DNA of 64,000 nucleotides from Zoogloea ramigera (lineage in GTDB: Bacteria > Pseudomonadota > Gammaproteobacteria > Burkholderiales > Rhodocyclaceae). Made by a program: the position numbers and the translations under genes. The notes beneath the pieces are model-generated. The model searched no databases. It saw only the letters and a list, made by a program, of their open reading frames with translations, and had not been told where the DNA came from. The stretch covers positions 62,001 through 126,000 of the forward strand of contig NZ_BJNV01000010.1 in NCBI RefSeq assembly GCF_006539865.1, read 5' to 3'. This document shows positions 1 to 10,079 of the stretch, piece after piece. Position 1 is the first letter of the stretch, and each line of letters starts with the position of its first letter.

Positions 1-592
1 TGGCGACGTCCTCGCAGCGGTCCGTGATGGATTCGAGCTGCTCGTAGATGGCCTTGAGCTTCATGACCTGCAGGGCGTCCCGCTCGTCGCGGAACAGCCG
101 GGACATGGCGCCGCGCATGATGCGGTCGGCGTCGGTCTCGAGCTGGTCGATCTCCTGGCAGGTTTGCAGGATGGCGCTGGCGTTGTCCATGTTGGAGAGC
201 AGCCCGACGACGATCTTGACCCGGTTGCAGCACGACAGGCTCACGTTGGTGAGCTGGACGGCTTCGGGGGTGATGCGCTGGATGTGGTAGAGCGTGGTGC
301 ACTCGGCGACGTCCTGGATGGTGTCGAGGATGTCATCCATGGCGTTGATGAGGCTGTGGATCTCGTCGCGGTCGAGGGGGGTGATGAAGCTCTTGTGGGC
401 CTGGGCGACGGTCTCGTGGGTGATCTTGTCGGCGGTCTGTTCGATCGTCTCGATGGCGGAAATGTGCTGCTCGGCCCCGGCGAGGTCGTCCATCAGGGCA
501 ACCAGCTGGTGGGCGCCGAGGACGATCTGCTCGGCGTGGTCGTTGAAGAGTTCGAAGAAACGGCCCTCTTGGGGCAACAGGCGTCCAAACAT
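1..592 (-). CDS. DUF47 / PhoU-like phosphate transport accessory protein (3' end beyond window)
   Basis: Reading leftward the protein begins MFGRLLPQEGRFFELFNDHA, the usual N-terminus of the DUF47 (TIGR00153) PhoU-like family, and continues as an all-helical protein with repeated acidic and Asp/Glu-Arg segments. Members normally sit next to a Pit-type low-affinity phosphate transporter and modulate it; that gene would lie off the left edge. An in-frame ATG at 631 preceded by AAAGGGGG would add 13 residues. I chose 592 because it matches the family N-terminus, although it has no clear ribosome site. The gene diverges from the HD-GYP gene at 773. The stop codon is outside the window. Confidence 0.8.
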   Translation of the reverse strand, partial: MFGRLLPQEGRFFELFNDHAEQIVLGAHQLVALMDDLAGAEQHISAIETIEQTADKITHETVAQAHKSFITPLDRDEIHSLINAMDDILDTIQDVAECTTLYHIQRITPEAVQLTNVSLSCCNRVKIVVGLLSNMDNASAILQTCQEIDQLETDADRIMRGAMSRLFRDERDALQVMKLKAIYEQLESITDRCEDVA

Positions 593-600
593 GGCGTCGA

Positions 601-631
601 GTGTTACACGGTGATGAATGTAACGTGACAT
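601..631. promoter_or_regulatory. Inverted repeat GTTACA-N10-TGTAAC upstream of the DUF47 gene
   Basis: GTTACA at 603-608 and TGTAAC at 619-624 form a perfect 6-bp inverted repeat just upstream of the DUF47 start at 592, in the divergent region shared with the HD-GYP gene. Its position suits an operator. A match to a Pho box is only weak, so the regulator is unknown. Confidence 0.25.
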
Positions 632-772
632 TTTACCAGAGCCCCCTTTCCCGTGTGGCTTGCTCCATGGGCTTCTCCGGGGTCCAGTCATCCCGCCCCG
701 TGCCGTAAATACCAAATTGGGCAAAGTCTGGAAGGCGTCCTGCCAGAAGGACAGGCTGCCCGGGAGAGCGAC

Positions 773-2116
773 ATGCCGCTGGGTGGATTGACACTGTCGG
801 AGCTGATCGGGGCCTTGAGCCATGCCCTCGACATCACGGAAGGCCAGGCAGAGGGGCACTGCGTGCGCAGCTGCTGGATAGGCATGCACGTGGGGCGTGC
901 GATGGGCCTCCCCGACGAGACGCTGTGGGAGCTCTACTACACGCTGCTGCTTAAAGACCTGGGCTGCAGCAGCAACGCGGCGCGGATCTGCGAGCTCTAC
1001 CTCACCGACGACCTCTCGTTCAAGCACGACTTTAAGACGGTGAATGGCAGCCTGCCCAAGGTGCTGAAGTTCGTGATCGGCCACACGGGGCTGGGGGCTG
1101 GGCTCACGGAACGCTTCAAGGCGATCGCCCATATCGTCCAGCACGGCGACGAGATCGCCCAGGAGCTGATCCAGACCCGCTGCACGCGGGGCGCCGACAT
1201 CGCGCGGCAGCTGCGCTTCGGCGATGGCGTGGCGGCCGGAATCCACAGCCTGGACGAGCACTGGAACGGCGGCGGGCGGCCGGAGCGCCTGAAGGGCGAG
1301 GCGATCCCGGTGCTGTCGCGGATCGCCCTGCTGGCCCAGGTGGTGGATGTGTTCAACGTGTCCGATGGCGCCGACGCAGCCTGCTGGGAGGTGGAAGACC
1401 GCTGTGGCAGCTGGTTCGACCCGGCGGTGGTGTCCGCCTTCCGGCGCTGCGCGGCAGACCCGGCGTTCTGGGAACAATTGTCGGCGCCGAGCCTGGAGGC
1501 GGCCGTCTTCGCCCTGGAGCCGGGGCGCTTCGTGGTGGCGCTGGACGAGGATTACCTCGACGAGATCGCGATTGCCTTTGGGCAGGTGGTGGACGCCAAG
1601 AGCCCCTACACGGCCGGGCACAGCGCCCGGGTGGCGCTATACACCGAAGGGATCGCCGCCGAACTGGGGCTCGACGAGCAGCGGCGACGCTGGCTGAGGC
1701 GCGCAGCGCTGCTCCACGACATGGGCAAGCTGGGCGTCAGCAACGCGGTGCTCGACAAGCCGGGCAAACTCGACGAGGACGAATGGGCGGCGGTGAAGCG
1801 CCATGCCCAGTACACCGAATCGATCCTGTCGCGCATCGACGCCTTCGGCGAGCTGGCCCAGGTGGCCGGCGCCCACCACGAGCGCCTCGACGGGCGGGGC
1901 TACCCCCGCGGTCTGCAGGCGGCCGAGATCAGCCTCGAGACGCGGATCATCACCACCGCCGACATCTTCGATGCGATCACCGCCGAGCGCCCCTACCGGG
2001 GCGCGGTGCCGGTGGCCAAGACGCTGGCGATCATGCGTGAGGAGGTGGACAAGGCCATCGACGCCCGCTGCCTGGCTGCGCTGGAGCGGATCGTCGATAG
2101 CCTGGGCCTGGGCTGA
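773..2116 (+). CDS. HD-GYP domain protein, putative cyclic-di-GMP phosphodiesterase with a degenerate first HD domain
   Basis: The start is ATG 773 behind GGGAGAG; the frame is open upstream to 653 but that extension looks non-coding. The 447-residue protein has two HD-type halves. The second carries the intact signature HDMGKLGV with HHERLDGRGYP, the metal-binding and GYP motifs of c-di-GMP-hydrolysing HD-GYP enzymes. The first half (around residues 20-200) keeps the fold pattern, but the HD pair reads KD within LLLKDLGCSSNA, so it is probably non-catalytic or regulatory. No membrane segment or receiver domain is seen, so the protein is likely cytoplasmic. Hydrolysis of c-di-GMP is family knowledge, not shown by sequence alone. 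Confidence 0.85.
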   Translation: MPLGGLTLSELIGALSHALDITEGQAEGHCVRSCWIGMHVGRAMGLPDETLWELYYTLLLKDLGCSSNAARICELYLTDDLSFKHDFKTVNGSLPKVLKFVIGHTGLGAGLTERFKAIAHIVQHGDEIAQELIQTRCTRGADIARQLRFGDGVAAGIHSLDEHWNGGGRPERLKGEAIPVLSRIALLAQVVDVFNVSDGADAACWEVEDRCGSWFDPAVVSAFRRCAADPAFWEQLSAPSLEAAVFALEPGRFVVALDEDYLDEIAIAFGQVVDAKSPYTAGHSARVALYTEGIAAELGLDEQRRRWLRRAALLHDMGKLGVSNAVLDKPGKLDEDEWAAVKRHAQYTESILSRIDAFGELAQVAGAHHERLDGRGYPRGLQAAEISLETRIITTADIFDAITAERPYRGAVPVAKTLAIMREEVDKAIDARCLAALERIVDSLGLG

Positions 2117-2134
2117 AGCAGGCGCGGAGCCCGC

Positions 2135-3922
<1,788 letters not shown>

Positions 3923-4038
3923 GGGTGCGGGACGCGGGCCGGGTGAAGGGTGAAGCGGTCTTGGGCCCGGGAGAAAGAGGCGGCTTCAAATAATCGTTAA
4001 TTTTACCGGAAGCGCGCCTCGCCGTCCCGCTGGCCGGC

Positions 4039-4743
4039 TTACGGGCGTTTGACGACCGCCGCGTCCTGCCCGAAGAGGACCTTTCGGGCGGCTTCGTCCA
4101 TCACCGGGGCCGGGTTGATCTGCGCCGTGAGAGCGTAGGCGCGGGCGGTGGCCGGCCGGGCGCCGATGGCCTCGAACCAGCGCTTGAGGTGGGGAAAGTC
4201 ATCGAGGTTCTGGCGCTGCTTGTCGTGGGGCACGACCCACGGGTAGCAGGCCATGTCGGCGATGGAGTAGGCGTCGCCGGCGATGAAGGGGCGGTCGGCG
4301 AGGCGCTTGTCGAGCACCGAGTAGAGGCGGGCGGTTTCCTTGACGTAGCGCTCGATGGCGTAGGGCACGGCCTCGGGAGCGTACTGGGTGAAATGGTGGT
4401 TCTGCCCGGCCATCGGCCCGAGCCCGCCCATCTGCCAGAACAGCCACTGAAGGGTGTCGATGCGCTGCCGCGGGTCGGCGGAGAGGAAGCGGCCGGTCTT
4501 TTCTGCCAGGTAGAGCAGGATCGCGCCGGATTCAAAAACCGAAATCGGCTCACCGCCGCCGGTGGGCGCGGTGTCGACGATGGCCGGGATGCGGTTGTTG
4601 GGGGCGATCTTCAGGAAGTCGGGCTGGAACTGCTCGCCCTTGCCGATGTTGATCGGCACGATGCGGTAGGGCAGGCCGGCCTCTTCGAGAAAAAGAGTGA
4701 TCTTGTGGCCGTTGGGGGTGGTCCAGTAGTAGAGGTCGATCAT
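4039..4743 (-). CDS. Glutathione S-transferase, Nu class (YfcG/YghU-like)
   Basis: The 234-residue protein has an N-terminal thioredoxin-fold domain starting MIDLYYWTTPNGHKITLFLE. The TTPNGHK segment is typical of Nu-class (YfcG/Ure2p-like) transferases, where Thr and Asn replace the classical catalytic Tyr or Ser. NNRIPAIVD provides the cis-proline glutathione-binding loop and FESGAILLYLAEKTG the next conserved element. The C-terminal half is the helical GST domain with IADMACYPWV. Related enzymes show disulfide reductase or peroxidase activity with glutathione. It is read in the same direction as queD upstream, 45 bp away, though a shared function is not evident. Confidence 0.9.
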   Translation of the reverse strand: MIDLYYWTTPNGHKITLFLEEAGLPYRIVPINIGKGEQFQPDFLKIAPNNRIPAIVDTAPTGGGEPISVFESGAILLYLAEKTGRFLSADPRQRIDTLQWLFWQMGGLGPMAGQNHHFTQYAPEAVPYAIERYVKETARLYSVLDKRLADRPFIAGDAYSIADMACYPWVVPHDKQRQNLDDFPHLKRWFEAIGARPATARAYALTAQINPAPVMDEAARKVLFGQDAAVVKRP

Positions 4744-4788
4744 GGTTGTCCCGTTGTCTTCAGGCGGAAGGGCGGCGCCCGGCGGAGT

Positions 4789-5241
4789 TCAGGCCTGCTC
4801 GGCGCGCACGGCGTCGGCCCAGCAGTTGGGCGTCTCGAACAGGCGCACCCGCTCGAGGCGCAGGTGGTTGCCGTAGATGTCGCGATAGGCCGGGTCGAGG
4901 ATGCGGAAGGCCTCGGCGGCGAGGTTCTCGGCCGTGGGCACCACGTCGAGGATCACCGTCTTGTGGCCAGGCATGCTCTGCAGGAAGGCGACCACCGCCG
5001 TGTCGCCCCGATAGGCGAGGAAGGCGTGATCCCAGACATCAACGACCTGCTGCTTGGCGATCGCCTTGACGTCGCCGAAGTCCATCACCATGCCGTTCAC
5101 TGGCGAACCGTCGCGCTTGATGGTGTCACCGGACAGCGTGATCTCCAGCGCGTAGCGGTGGCCGTGGAGGTGGCGGCACTGGCTGGCGTGGTCGGGAATG
5201 CGGTGGCCCGCGTCGAATTCCAGGCGGCGAGTGATGCGCAT
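4789..5241 (-). CDS. queD: 6-carboxy-5,6,7,8-tetrahydropterin synthase QueD
   Basis: This 150-residue protein of the 6-pyruvoyl-tetrahydropterin synthase fold converts 7,8-dihydroneopterin triphosphate to 6-carboxytetrahydropterin in queuosine (7-deazaguanine) biosynthesis. Zinc-binding residues His13, His25 and His27 and the catalytic Cys22 are visible in DAGHRIPDH and CRHLHGHRY. Residues LFETPNCWADA near the C-terminus match the conserved Glu region. The gene starts head-to-head with a radical SAM gene at 5312, separated by 70 bp. That arrangement suggests a shared promoter region and possibly a shared pathway. Confidence 0.92.
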   Translation of the reverse strand: MRITRRLEFDAGHRIPDHASQCRHLHGHRYALEITLSGDTIKRDGSPVNGMVMDFGDVKAIAKQQVVDVWDHAFLAYRGDTAVVAFLQSMPGHKTVILDVVPTAENLAAEAFRILDPAYRDIYGNHLRLERVRLFETPNCWADAVRAEQA

Positions 5242-5311
5242 GGGAACACCGGAAAATGGAAAATAGAGCAGCTATTATACGCAGCCTCGTTTCAACGCCC
5301 GGACCCGCGGC

Positions 5312-6163
5312 ATGAACTCCAGTCAGCAGATGCTCACGGTGAGCGACCACAACCGCAGCTTCATCCACATGACCTACGTTTACCCCGTGGTGTCGCGGCG
5401 TGCCGGCGGCGTCTCGGTGGGAATCAACCTCAACCCCAACAACGCCTGCAACTGGCACTGCGCCTACTGCCAGGTGCCGGGCCTCGTCCGCGGCGCAGCG
5501 CCGGAGATCGATCTGGCGCAACTTGAGGGCGAGCTCCGGAGCTTTCTCGACGAGCTGCTCCACGGCAGCTTCATGGCCGACCACGTGCCGCCCGAGGCGC
5601 AGGTGATCCGCGACATCGCCTTTTCGGGCAACGGCGAACCCACCAGCAGCAAGGCCTTTGCCGAGATCGTCGAGCGGGTCGTGGCGATCCGCGACGTGGC
5701 GGGGCTGGCTGCCGTCCCGATCCGCCTGATCACCAACGGCAGCCTGGTGGATCGGCCCTACGTGCAGAAAGCCCTGCAGAGCCTGGCGGCGGCCGGCGGC
5801 GAGGTGTGGTTCAAGCTGGATGGGGGCAGGGCGGAGGAGTTCATGCGCATCAACGGCGTCGACCTGGCGCCCGAGGCCCACGCCCGCCGACTGGCGCTGT
5901 GCGCATCGCTGTGCCCGACCTGGGTGCAGACGTGCATGGTCCGCCGGGACGACGAGGCGCCGTCGCAGGCGATGATCGATGCCTACTTGGCAGCCCTCGA
6001 TCTGGCCGGGCCGGGCGCCTTGCGTGGCGTGCATCTATATGGCCTGGCCAGGCCCTCGCTGCAGCCCGAGGCCGGGCACTTGCAGCGCTTGGCGCTCGAC
6101 GAGCTCGAGCAGATCGCCCTGCGCATCAAAGAAAAAGGGCTGACCGTGGTGGTCAGCCCTTGA
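5312..6163 (+). CDS. Radical SAM protein (COG0731-like), divergent from queD
   Basis: The 283-residue protein carries the radical SAM motif C-x3-C-x2-C as Cys46, Cys50 and Cys53 in NACNWHCAYCQ. This is followed by a GNGEPT glycine motif and LITNGSL, the usual SAM-binding elements. The N-terminal GVSVGINLNPNN stretch recalls COG0731 enzymes. It is not a standard QueE, which is shorter and usually has a different cluster spacing near its N-terminus. Because it faces queD, a role in deazapurine or tRNA modification is a reasonable inference, but the substrate is unknown. The last 10 codons overlap a strong hairpin that serves the opposite strand. Confidence 0.8.
   Translation: MNSSQQMLTVSDHNRSFIHMTYVYPVVSRRAGGVSVGINLNPNNACNWHCAYCQVPGLVRGAAPEIDLAQLEGELRSFLDELLHGSFMADHVPPEAQVIRDIAFSGNGEPTSSKAFAEIVERVVAIRDVAGLAAVPIRLITNGSLVDRPYVQKALQSLAAAGGEVWFKLDGGRAEEFMRINGVDLAPEAHARRLALCASLCPTWVQTCMVRRDDEAPSQAMIDAYLAALDLAGPGALRGVHLYGLARPSLQPEAGHLQRLALDELEQIALRIKEKGLTVVVSP
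6131..6163 (-). terminator. Rho-independent terminator of the XRE gene, lying inside the radical SAM coding end
   Basis: AAGGGCTGACC (6135-6145) and GGTCAGCCCTT (6151-6161) form a perfect 11-bp stem with a 5-base loop. On the minus strand it is followed by TTTTTC, so it terminates the leftward XRE transcript. It simultaneously encodes the last residues and stop of the rightward radical SAM gene. Confidence 0.8.
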
Positions 6164-6184
6164 GGGAACGACGCCACGCGCAGC

Positions 6185-6487
6185 TTAGTGGGCGACGCGC
6201 TCCTTGCGCTTCGCGCGGGCTTCCTTCTTCAGGGTCTTGAAGAGTTCGGGGTTGGTGGCCTTCAGGTACTCGACCACTTCAACGTCGTCCTTCTTGATCT
6301 TGCTGATATCGACCTGCTCGATGTGCACCAGGCGCAGCAGGGCCTGCACGGGGCGGGGAATGTTGCGGCCGCTTTCGTAGCGGGAACCGCCACTTTGGGT
6401 CACGCCGATCTTGGACCAGAACTGGGATTGGTTCATGCCCAGCTTACGACGGATTTCACGCACATCAACTTTTTCGGTGGTCTTCAT
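6185..6487 (-). CDS. XRE-family helix-turn-helix transcriptional regulator
   Basis: The protein has 100 residues from ATG 6487, chosen because AGGA lies 8 bases upstream; an in-frame TTG at 6502 overlaps that ribosome site. The helix-turn-helix spans roughly residues 10-60, with MNQSQFWSKIGVTQSGGSRYESG being the recognition region. The C-terminal third is rich in Lys and Arg. It stands alone between the radical SAM gene and lysC. A palindrome 63 bp upstream (6550-6565) suggests autoregulation. Its target genes cannot be told from the sequence. Confidence 0.8.
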   Translation of the reverse strand: MKTTEKVDVREIRRKLGMNQSQFWSKIGVTQSGGSRYESGRNIPRPVQALLRLVHIEQVDISKIKKDDVEVVEYLKATNPELFKTLKKEARAKRKERVAH

Positions 6488-6549
6488 TTTTGCAGTCCTC
6501 AAGGGGTTTTTAGTCTGGTAGCCATAACAACGGTCTAGTCGTCTATGTC

Positions 6550-6565
6550 TATAACTTTCGTTATA
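6550..6565. promoter_or_regulatory. Palindrome TATAAC-TTTC-GTTATA, putative operator
   Basis: A perfect 6-bp inverted repeat with a 4-bp centre lies in the AT-rich leader between the XRE gene and lysC. XRE regulators commonly bind such sites near their own promoter. The rest of 6488-6759 has several A/T-rich tracts but no gene. Confidence 0.4.
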
Positions 6566-6759
6566 TGTCGAAAAGTATAGATCACTACTCGTGAGACATA
6601 CAATGCCCTACTTGCAATGATTAGGGTTTTCCACACAGATTTCTTGTGACGTGATACACGCAATCTCGGGAAAACACCCCCTCAGCACGGGAAGCTGCAA
6701 GATTTCGAGTTATCCGCTAAGATCATGCGCTTTCCACATCCACGTCTTTAGAAGTCAAG

Positions 6760-7989
6760 ATGGCGCTCATAGTTCAGAAATATGGCGGCACTTCCGTCGG
6801 CAACCCCGAACGGATCAAGAACGTAGCCAAGCGGGTCGCGAAGTTTCACGCCCAGGGGCACAAGATGGTGATCGTCCTGTCCGCGATGAGCGGCGAGACC
6901 AACCGCCTGATCGCGCTGGCCAAGGAAGTCAGCTCGGCCCCCAGCCCCCGCGAGCTCGACGTTGTGATTTCCACCGGCGAACAGGTCACCATCGGTCTGC
7001 TCTGCATGGCCCTCCAGGAGCTCGGCATCAACGCCCGCAGCTACACCGGCGGCCAGGTGCGCATCCTCACCGACGACGCCTTCACCAAGGCCCGCATCCT
7101 CGACATCGACGGCGACAACATCCGCCGCGATCTCGACGCCGGCTCGGTGGTCGTTGTCGCGGGCTTCCAGGGCGTCGATGAAGCCGGCAACATCACCACC
7201 CTCGGCCGCGGCGGCTCCGACACCACCGGCGTTGCGCTGGCGGCGGCGATCAAGGCCGACGAATGCCAGATCTATACCGACGTGGACGGTGTTTATACCA
7301 CCGACCCGCGCGTCGTGCCGGAAGCCCGCAAGCTGGACACCATCACCTTCGAAGAGATGCTCGAGATGGCCAGCCTCGGCTCCAAGGTGCTGCAGATCCG
7401 CTCGGTGGAGTTCGCCGGCAAGTACAAAGTCAAGCTTCGGGTCCTCTCCAGCTTCCAGGAGGAAGGCGAGGGCACCCTGATTACCGTTGAGGAAGACAAG
7501 AACATGGAACAGCCGATCATCTCCGGCATTGCTTTCAATCGCGACGAAGCCAAGATCACCGTGCTGGGCGTTCCCGACAAGCCGGGCATCGCCTACCAGA
7601 TCCTCGGCCCGGTGGCCGAAGCCAACGTGGATGTCGACATGATCATCCAGAACGTCGGCCACGACGGCACCACCGACTTCTCGTTCACGGTGAACCGCCC
7701 CGACTACGACAAGACGCTGGGCATCCTCGAGAGCGTCAAGACCCACACCGGCGCCCGCGAAGTCCGCGGTGACCGCACGATGGCCAAGGTGTCCATCGTC
7801 GGCGTCGGCATGCGCTCCCACCCGGGCGTCGCCTCGCGCATGTTCCGTACCCTGGCGGAAGAGGGTATCAACATCCAGATGATCTCCACCTCCGAGATCA
7901 AGATCTCCGTCGCCATCGACGAAAAGTACCTCGAACTGGCCGTCCGCGTGCTGCACCGCGCCTTCGGTCTGGACCAGGCAGCAGCCTGA
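6760..7989 (+). CDS. lysC: Aspartate kinase
   Basis: The 409-residue monofunctional aspartokinase phosphorylates L-aspartate to open the Lys/Thr/Met/diaminopimelate pathway. The N-terminal kinase domain shows KYGGTSVG at residues 7-14 and GRGGSDTTGVAL. Two C-terminal ACT domains (about residues 265-405; ITVLGVPDKPG and VSIVGVGMRSHPG) give allosteric feedback control by lysine and/or threonine. The length equals the usual alpha-subunit form; an internal start for a beta subunit, as known in Bacillus or Corynebacterium, cannot be excluded. It is monocistronic, followed by the promoter of tRNA-Ser. Confidence 0.95.
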   Translation: MALIVQKYGGTSVGNPERIKNVAKRVAKFHAQGHKMVIVLSAMSGETNRLIALAKEVSSAPSPRELDVVISTGEQVTIGLLCMALQELGINARSYTGGQVRILTDDAFTKARILDIDGDNIRRDLDAGSVVVVAGFQGVDEAGNITTLGRGGSDTTGVALAAAIKADECQIYTDVDGVYTTDPRVVPEARKLDTITFEEMLEMASLGSKVLQIRSVEFAGKYKVKLRVLSSFQEEGEGTLITVEEDKNMEQPIISGIAFNRDEAKITVLGVPDKPGIAYQILGPVAEANVDVDMIIQNVGHDGTTDFSFTVNRPDYDKTLGILESVKTHTGAREVRGDRTMAKVSIVGVGMRSHPGVASRMFRTLAEEGINIQMISTSEIKISVAIDEKYLELAVRVLHRAFGLDQAAA

Positions 7990-8001
7990 TCCAAATAGTT
8001 C

Positions 8002-8030
8002 TTGCGTAGCGGCTGTGCGTTGTCTATAAT
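8002..8030 (+). promoter_or_regulatory. Sigma-70 promoter of tRNA-Ser
   Basis: TTGCGT (8002-8007) and a consensus TATAAT (8025-8030) are spaced by 17 bp, and the tRNA begins 14 bp downstream. Confidence 0.75.
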
Positions 8031-8043
8031 GCGCAGCTCTTGC

Positions 8044-8137
8044 GGAGAGTTGGCCGAGAGGTCGAAGGCACTCCCCTGCTAAGGGAGCATGCGGGCACAA
8101 ACCTGCATCGAGGGTTCGAATCCCTCACTCTCCGCCA
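8044..8137 (+). tRNA. tRNA-Ser(GCU)
   Basis: The acceptor stem GGAGAGT (8044-8050) pairs with ACTCTCC (8127-8133), with discriminator G and an encoded CCA. The anticodon loop CTGCTAA gives anticodon GCT, which reads AGC and AGU. A long variable arm (GCATGCGGGCACAAACCTGC) is typical of serine tRNAs, and GGTTCGAAT is the T-loop region. The total of 94 nt fits class II. Its 3' end is the integration site of the mobile element and remains intact. Confidence 0.97.
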
Positions 8138-8140
8138 AGA
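8119..8140 (+). repeat. attL: 22-bp direct repeat at the tRNA-Ser 3' end
   Basis: The 22 bases starting AATCCCTCACTC and ending CCGCCAAGA, within the T-arm and acceptor end, recur exactly at 13865-13886. Flanking bases differ on both sides. The integrase gene starts 124 bp inside. Confidence 0.9.
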
Positions 8141-8147
8141 ACGACAT

Positions 8148-8174
8148 GGGCCCCGAAAGGGGCCTTTGTTTTTT
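8148..8174 (+). terminator. Rho-independent terminator after tRNA-Ser, inside the element
   Basis: GGCCCC-GAAA-GGGGCC (8149-8164) is followed by TTTGTTTTTT. It lies inside attL, so it came with the element and ends the tRNA transcript before the integrase. Confidence 0.85.
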
Positions 8175-8263
8175 CTCGGGTTTCTTGTAATTCAAGGGGT
8201 TGCAGACGACCCCCGAAGGCTTTCTTGGGAACTTCGCTGGGAACATCCAGCTAAAATCCAAGG

Positions 8264-10018
8264 ATGAAAGCCGACAAGATGACTCACCCCACGCTTGAAC
8301 GTCACGGCGAGCAATGGCGCCACAAGAAGCGGATTCCCGCAGACGTTCTCCCGCACTTCGGCGGGGTCAAGACCCTCACGTTTTCCACGAAGACCCCTGA
8401 CGCACGAGAGGCGCGGGCGGAGTGCCTTCGCTGGCTGGCCGACCTTTCGGCCCAATTCCAGGGGCTTCGTCGGGTGGCCGAGGGGGGAACCGCCGTTCCC
8501 GTTCGCCCGGGTCTCACCCCGCAGGAACTCGGTGAGGTGCTGGCCGAGGAGGTTGCCCGCTTCAAGGCAGAGAAACTGGCGGCCGATGCTTCGGCGGCAG
8601 GGCGCCGGCTCCTGGCTGAAGGCGGAGCACTCTCGGCTGAATATCGCCTGTCCGTCATCGGCATTGACCGTGATTCCGCTCGGCTGGCTGTCCAGGGCGC
8701 GTTTCCCGGTGTGTTGGACGAGTTCGAGGCGTTGGCGCTCCGTCGCATGGCCGGCGTAGGCGTCCCGCTTGAGAAGTCATCGTCGGAGGCAACTGACGCG
8801 GCGCTGGCGTTCGCCGAAGCGTGCCTTGAGGTTGCGGAGGTCGTGAAGCAACGCGCAGCCGGTGGCTTTGATTCCACGCCCAATCCTCAACCACGTCCCG
8901 CCCTCGCTGCGCCCGAGCCCGTGGCGACTGACGCCGCTCCGCTGCTCTCTGTCGTCAAGGCTGCCTTCGTCCAGCAACACGACCCCAAGGCTCCCGTGAC
9001 GAAGAAGTATGAGGCGGTGCTGCCGCTGTTCATCGAGTTCATGGGCGACGTGCCGGTTTCCCAGCTTCGCCAGAAGCCCGTCACAGAGTTCTTCGACATG
9101 ATTCAGCGCCTCCCGCCGCGTTGGCTGGACAAGCGCCGCCAGACCGGCAAGACCGTCCAGGAGCTTGCCGCGATGGACTGGCCGGAGCGCATGGCCGAAA
9201 AGACCTTCGACGACACGTACAAGATGGCGCTGCGGTCGTTCTTCAAGTATGCCCGCGTGACCTTCGGGGATGACGGCTGGCCGATTCACTTGACGACCGA
9301 GGGCATCAAATACCGGGGAACCGAGGAGGAGGGCAAGAACCGTCAGCGTCCCATGCGTCCCGAGGAGCTTCGGCGGCTATTCGAGGGCCCCGAGGCCGTG
9401 GCCTTTGCTGCGGACCCGTCGCAGGCTTCGGCTTACTGGCTGCCGCTCCTGGGCCTCTACACGGGCGCCCGGATCAATGAGCTGTGCCAGTTGAACCCGC
9501 AGTGCGACATCCGGGACGATGACCCGCAGGCGTCGGGGGTCTGGTTCCTCGACATCACGGAGGAGGGCGAGGCTGCCGAAGGCGTGGATAAATCAGTCAA
9601 GAACAAGACCTCGAAGCGCCGTGTTCCCGTTCATTCCGTTCTCGTCGGCCTGGGCTTCGTGGATTACGTGAAGCGGCTCAAGGATGCGGGCGAGGCTTTG
9701 CTGTTCCCGATGTGGGCCCCCGTGAAGGGCAGGGCGGCGGGCGGCGCTGAGCGGTGGTTCCGGCTCCACTTGCAGACTCTGGGGCTGCGTGACGAGACCC
9801 GGGGCGCCCGTCTGGTCGGCTTTCACGCATTCCGCTCGACCTTCATGGCCCGTGCGGAGGAACTCAATGAGCCCCGCGCCGATGCAATCTCGGGGCACTC
9901 CCGGGAGGGCGAAAGCGCCGTGAAGCGCGGTTATCGAGGTGAGACGCCGCTGCGGGTCAAGGTCGAGATTCTGGAACGGATCACGTTCGATGTGGCGCCG
10001 CCCCGGCCGGGCCCTTGA
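8264..10018 (+). CDS. Tyrosine-type site-specific integrase
   Basis: The 584-residue recombinase probably integrates and excises the element at tRNA-Ser. The N-terminus (WRHKKRIPADVLPHFG) matches the DUF6538-type arm of large phage-like integrases. A core-binding region lies around residues 225-350 and the catalytic domain in the C-terminal third. The catalytic residues are Arg403 (GARINELCQL), His521 and Arg524 (HAFR), a His in SGHSRE, and Tyr557 (KRGYRGE). ATG 8279 is an alternative start, since an AAGGA lies 14 bases before it but directly abuts ATG 8264. It is the first gene after the attachment site, as usual for such elements. Confidence 0.92.
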   Translation: MKADKMTHPTLERHGEQWRHKKRIPADVLPHFGGVKTLTFSTKTPDAREARAECLRWLADLSAQFQGLRRVAEGGTAVPVRPGLTPQELGEVLAEEVARFKAEKLAADASAAGRRLLAEGGALSAEYRLSVIGIDRDSARLAVQGAFPGVLDEFEALALRRMAGVGVPLEKSSSEATDAALAFAEACLEVAEVVKQRAAGGFDSTPNPQPRPALAAPEPVATDAAPLLSVVKAAFVQQHDPKAPVTKKYEAVLPLFIEFMGDVPVSQLRQKPVTEFFDMIQRLPPRWLDKRRQTGKTVQELAAMDWPERMAEKTFDDTYKMALRSFFKYARVTFGDDGWPIHLTTEGIKYRGTEEEGKNRQRPMRPEELRRLFEGPEAVAFAADPSQASAYWLPLLGLYTGARINELCQLNPQCDIRDDDPQASGVWFLDITEEGEAAEGVDKSVKNKTSKRRVPVHSVLVGLGFVDYVKRLKDAGEALLFPMWAPVKGRAAGGAERWFRLHLQTLGLRDETRGARLVGFHAFRSTFMARAEELNEPRADAISGHSREGESAVKRGYRGETPLRVKVEILERITFDVAPPRPGP

Positions 10019-10079
10019 GCACTCCGTGGCCTCCGCTGTGCAATTGCACACAGGTAAGGATGCACACACCGCGGCCCGG

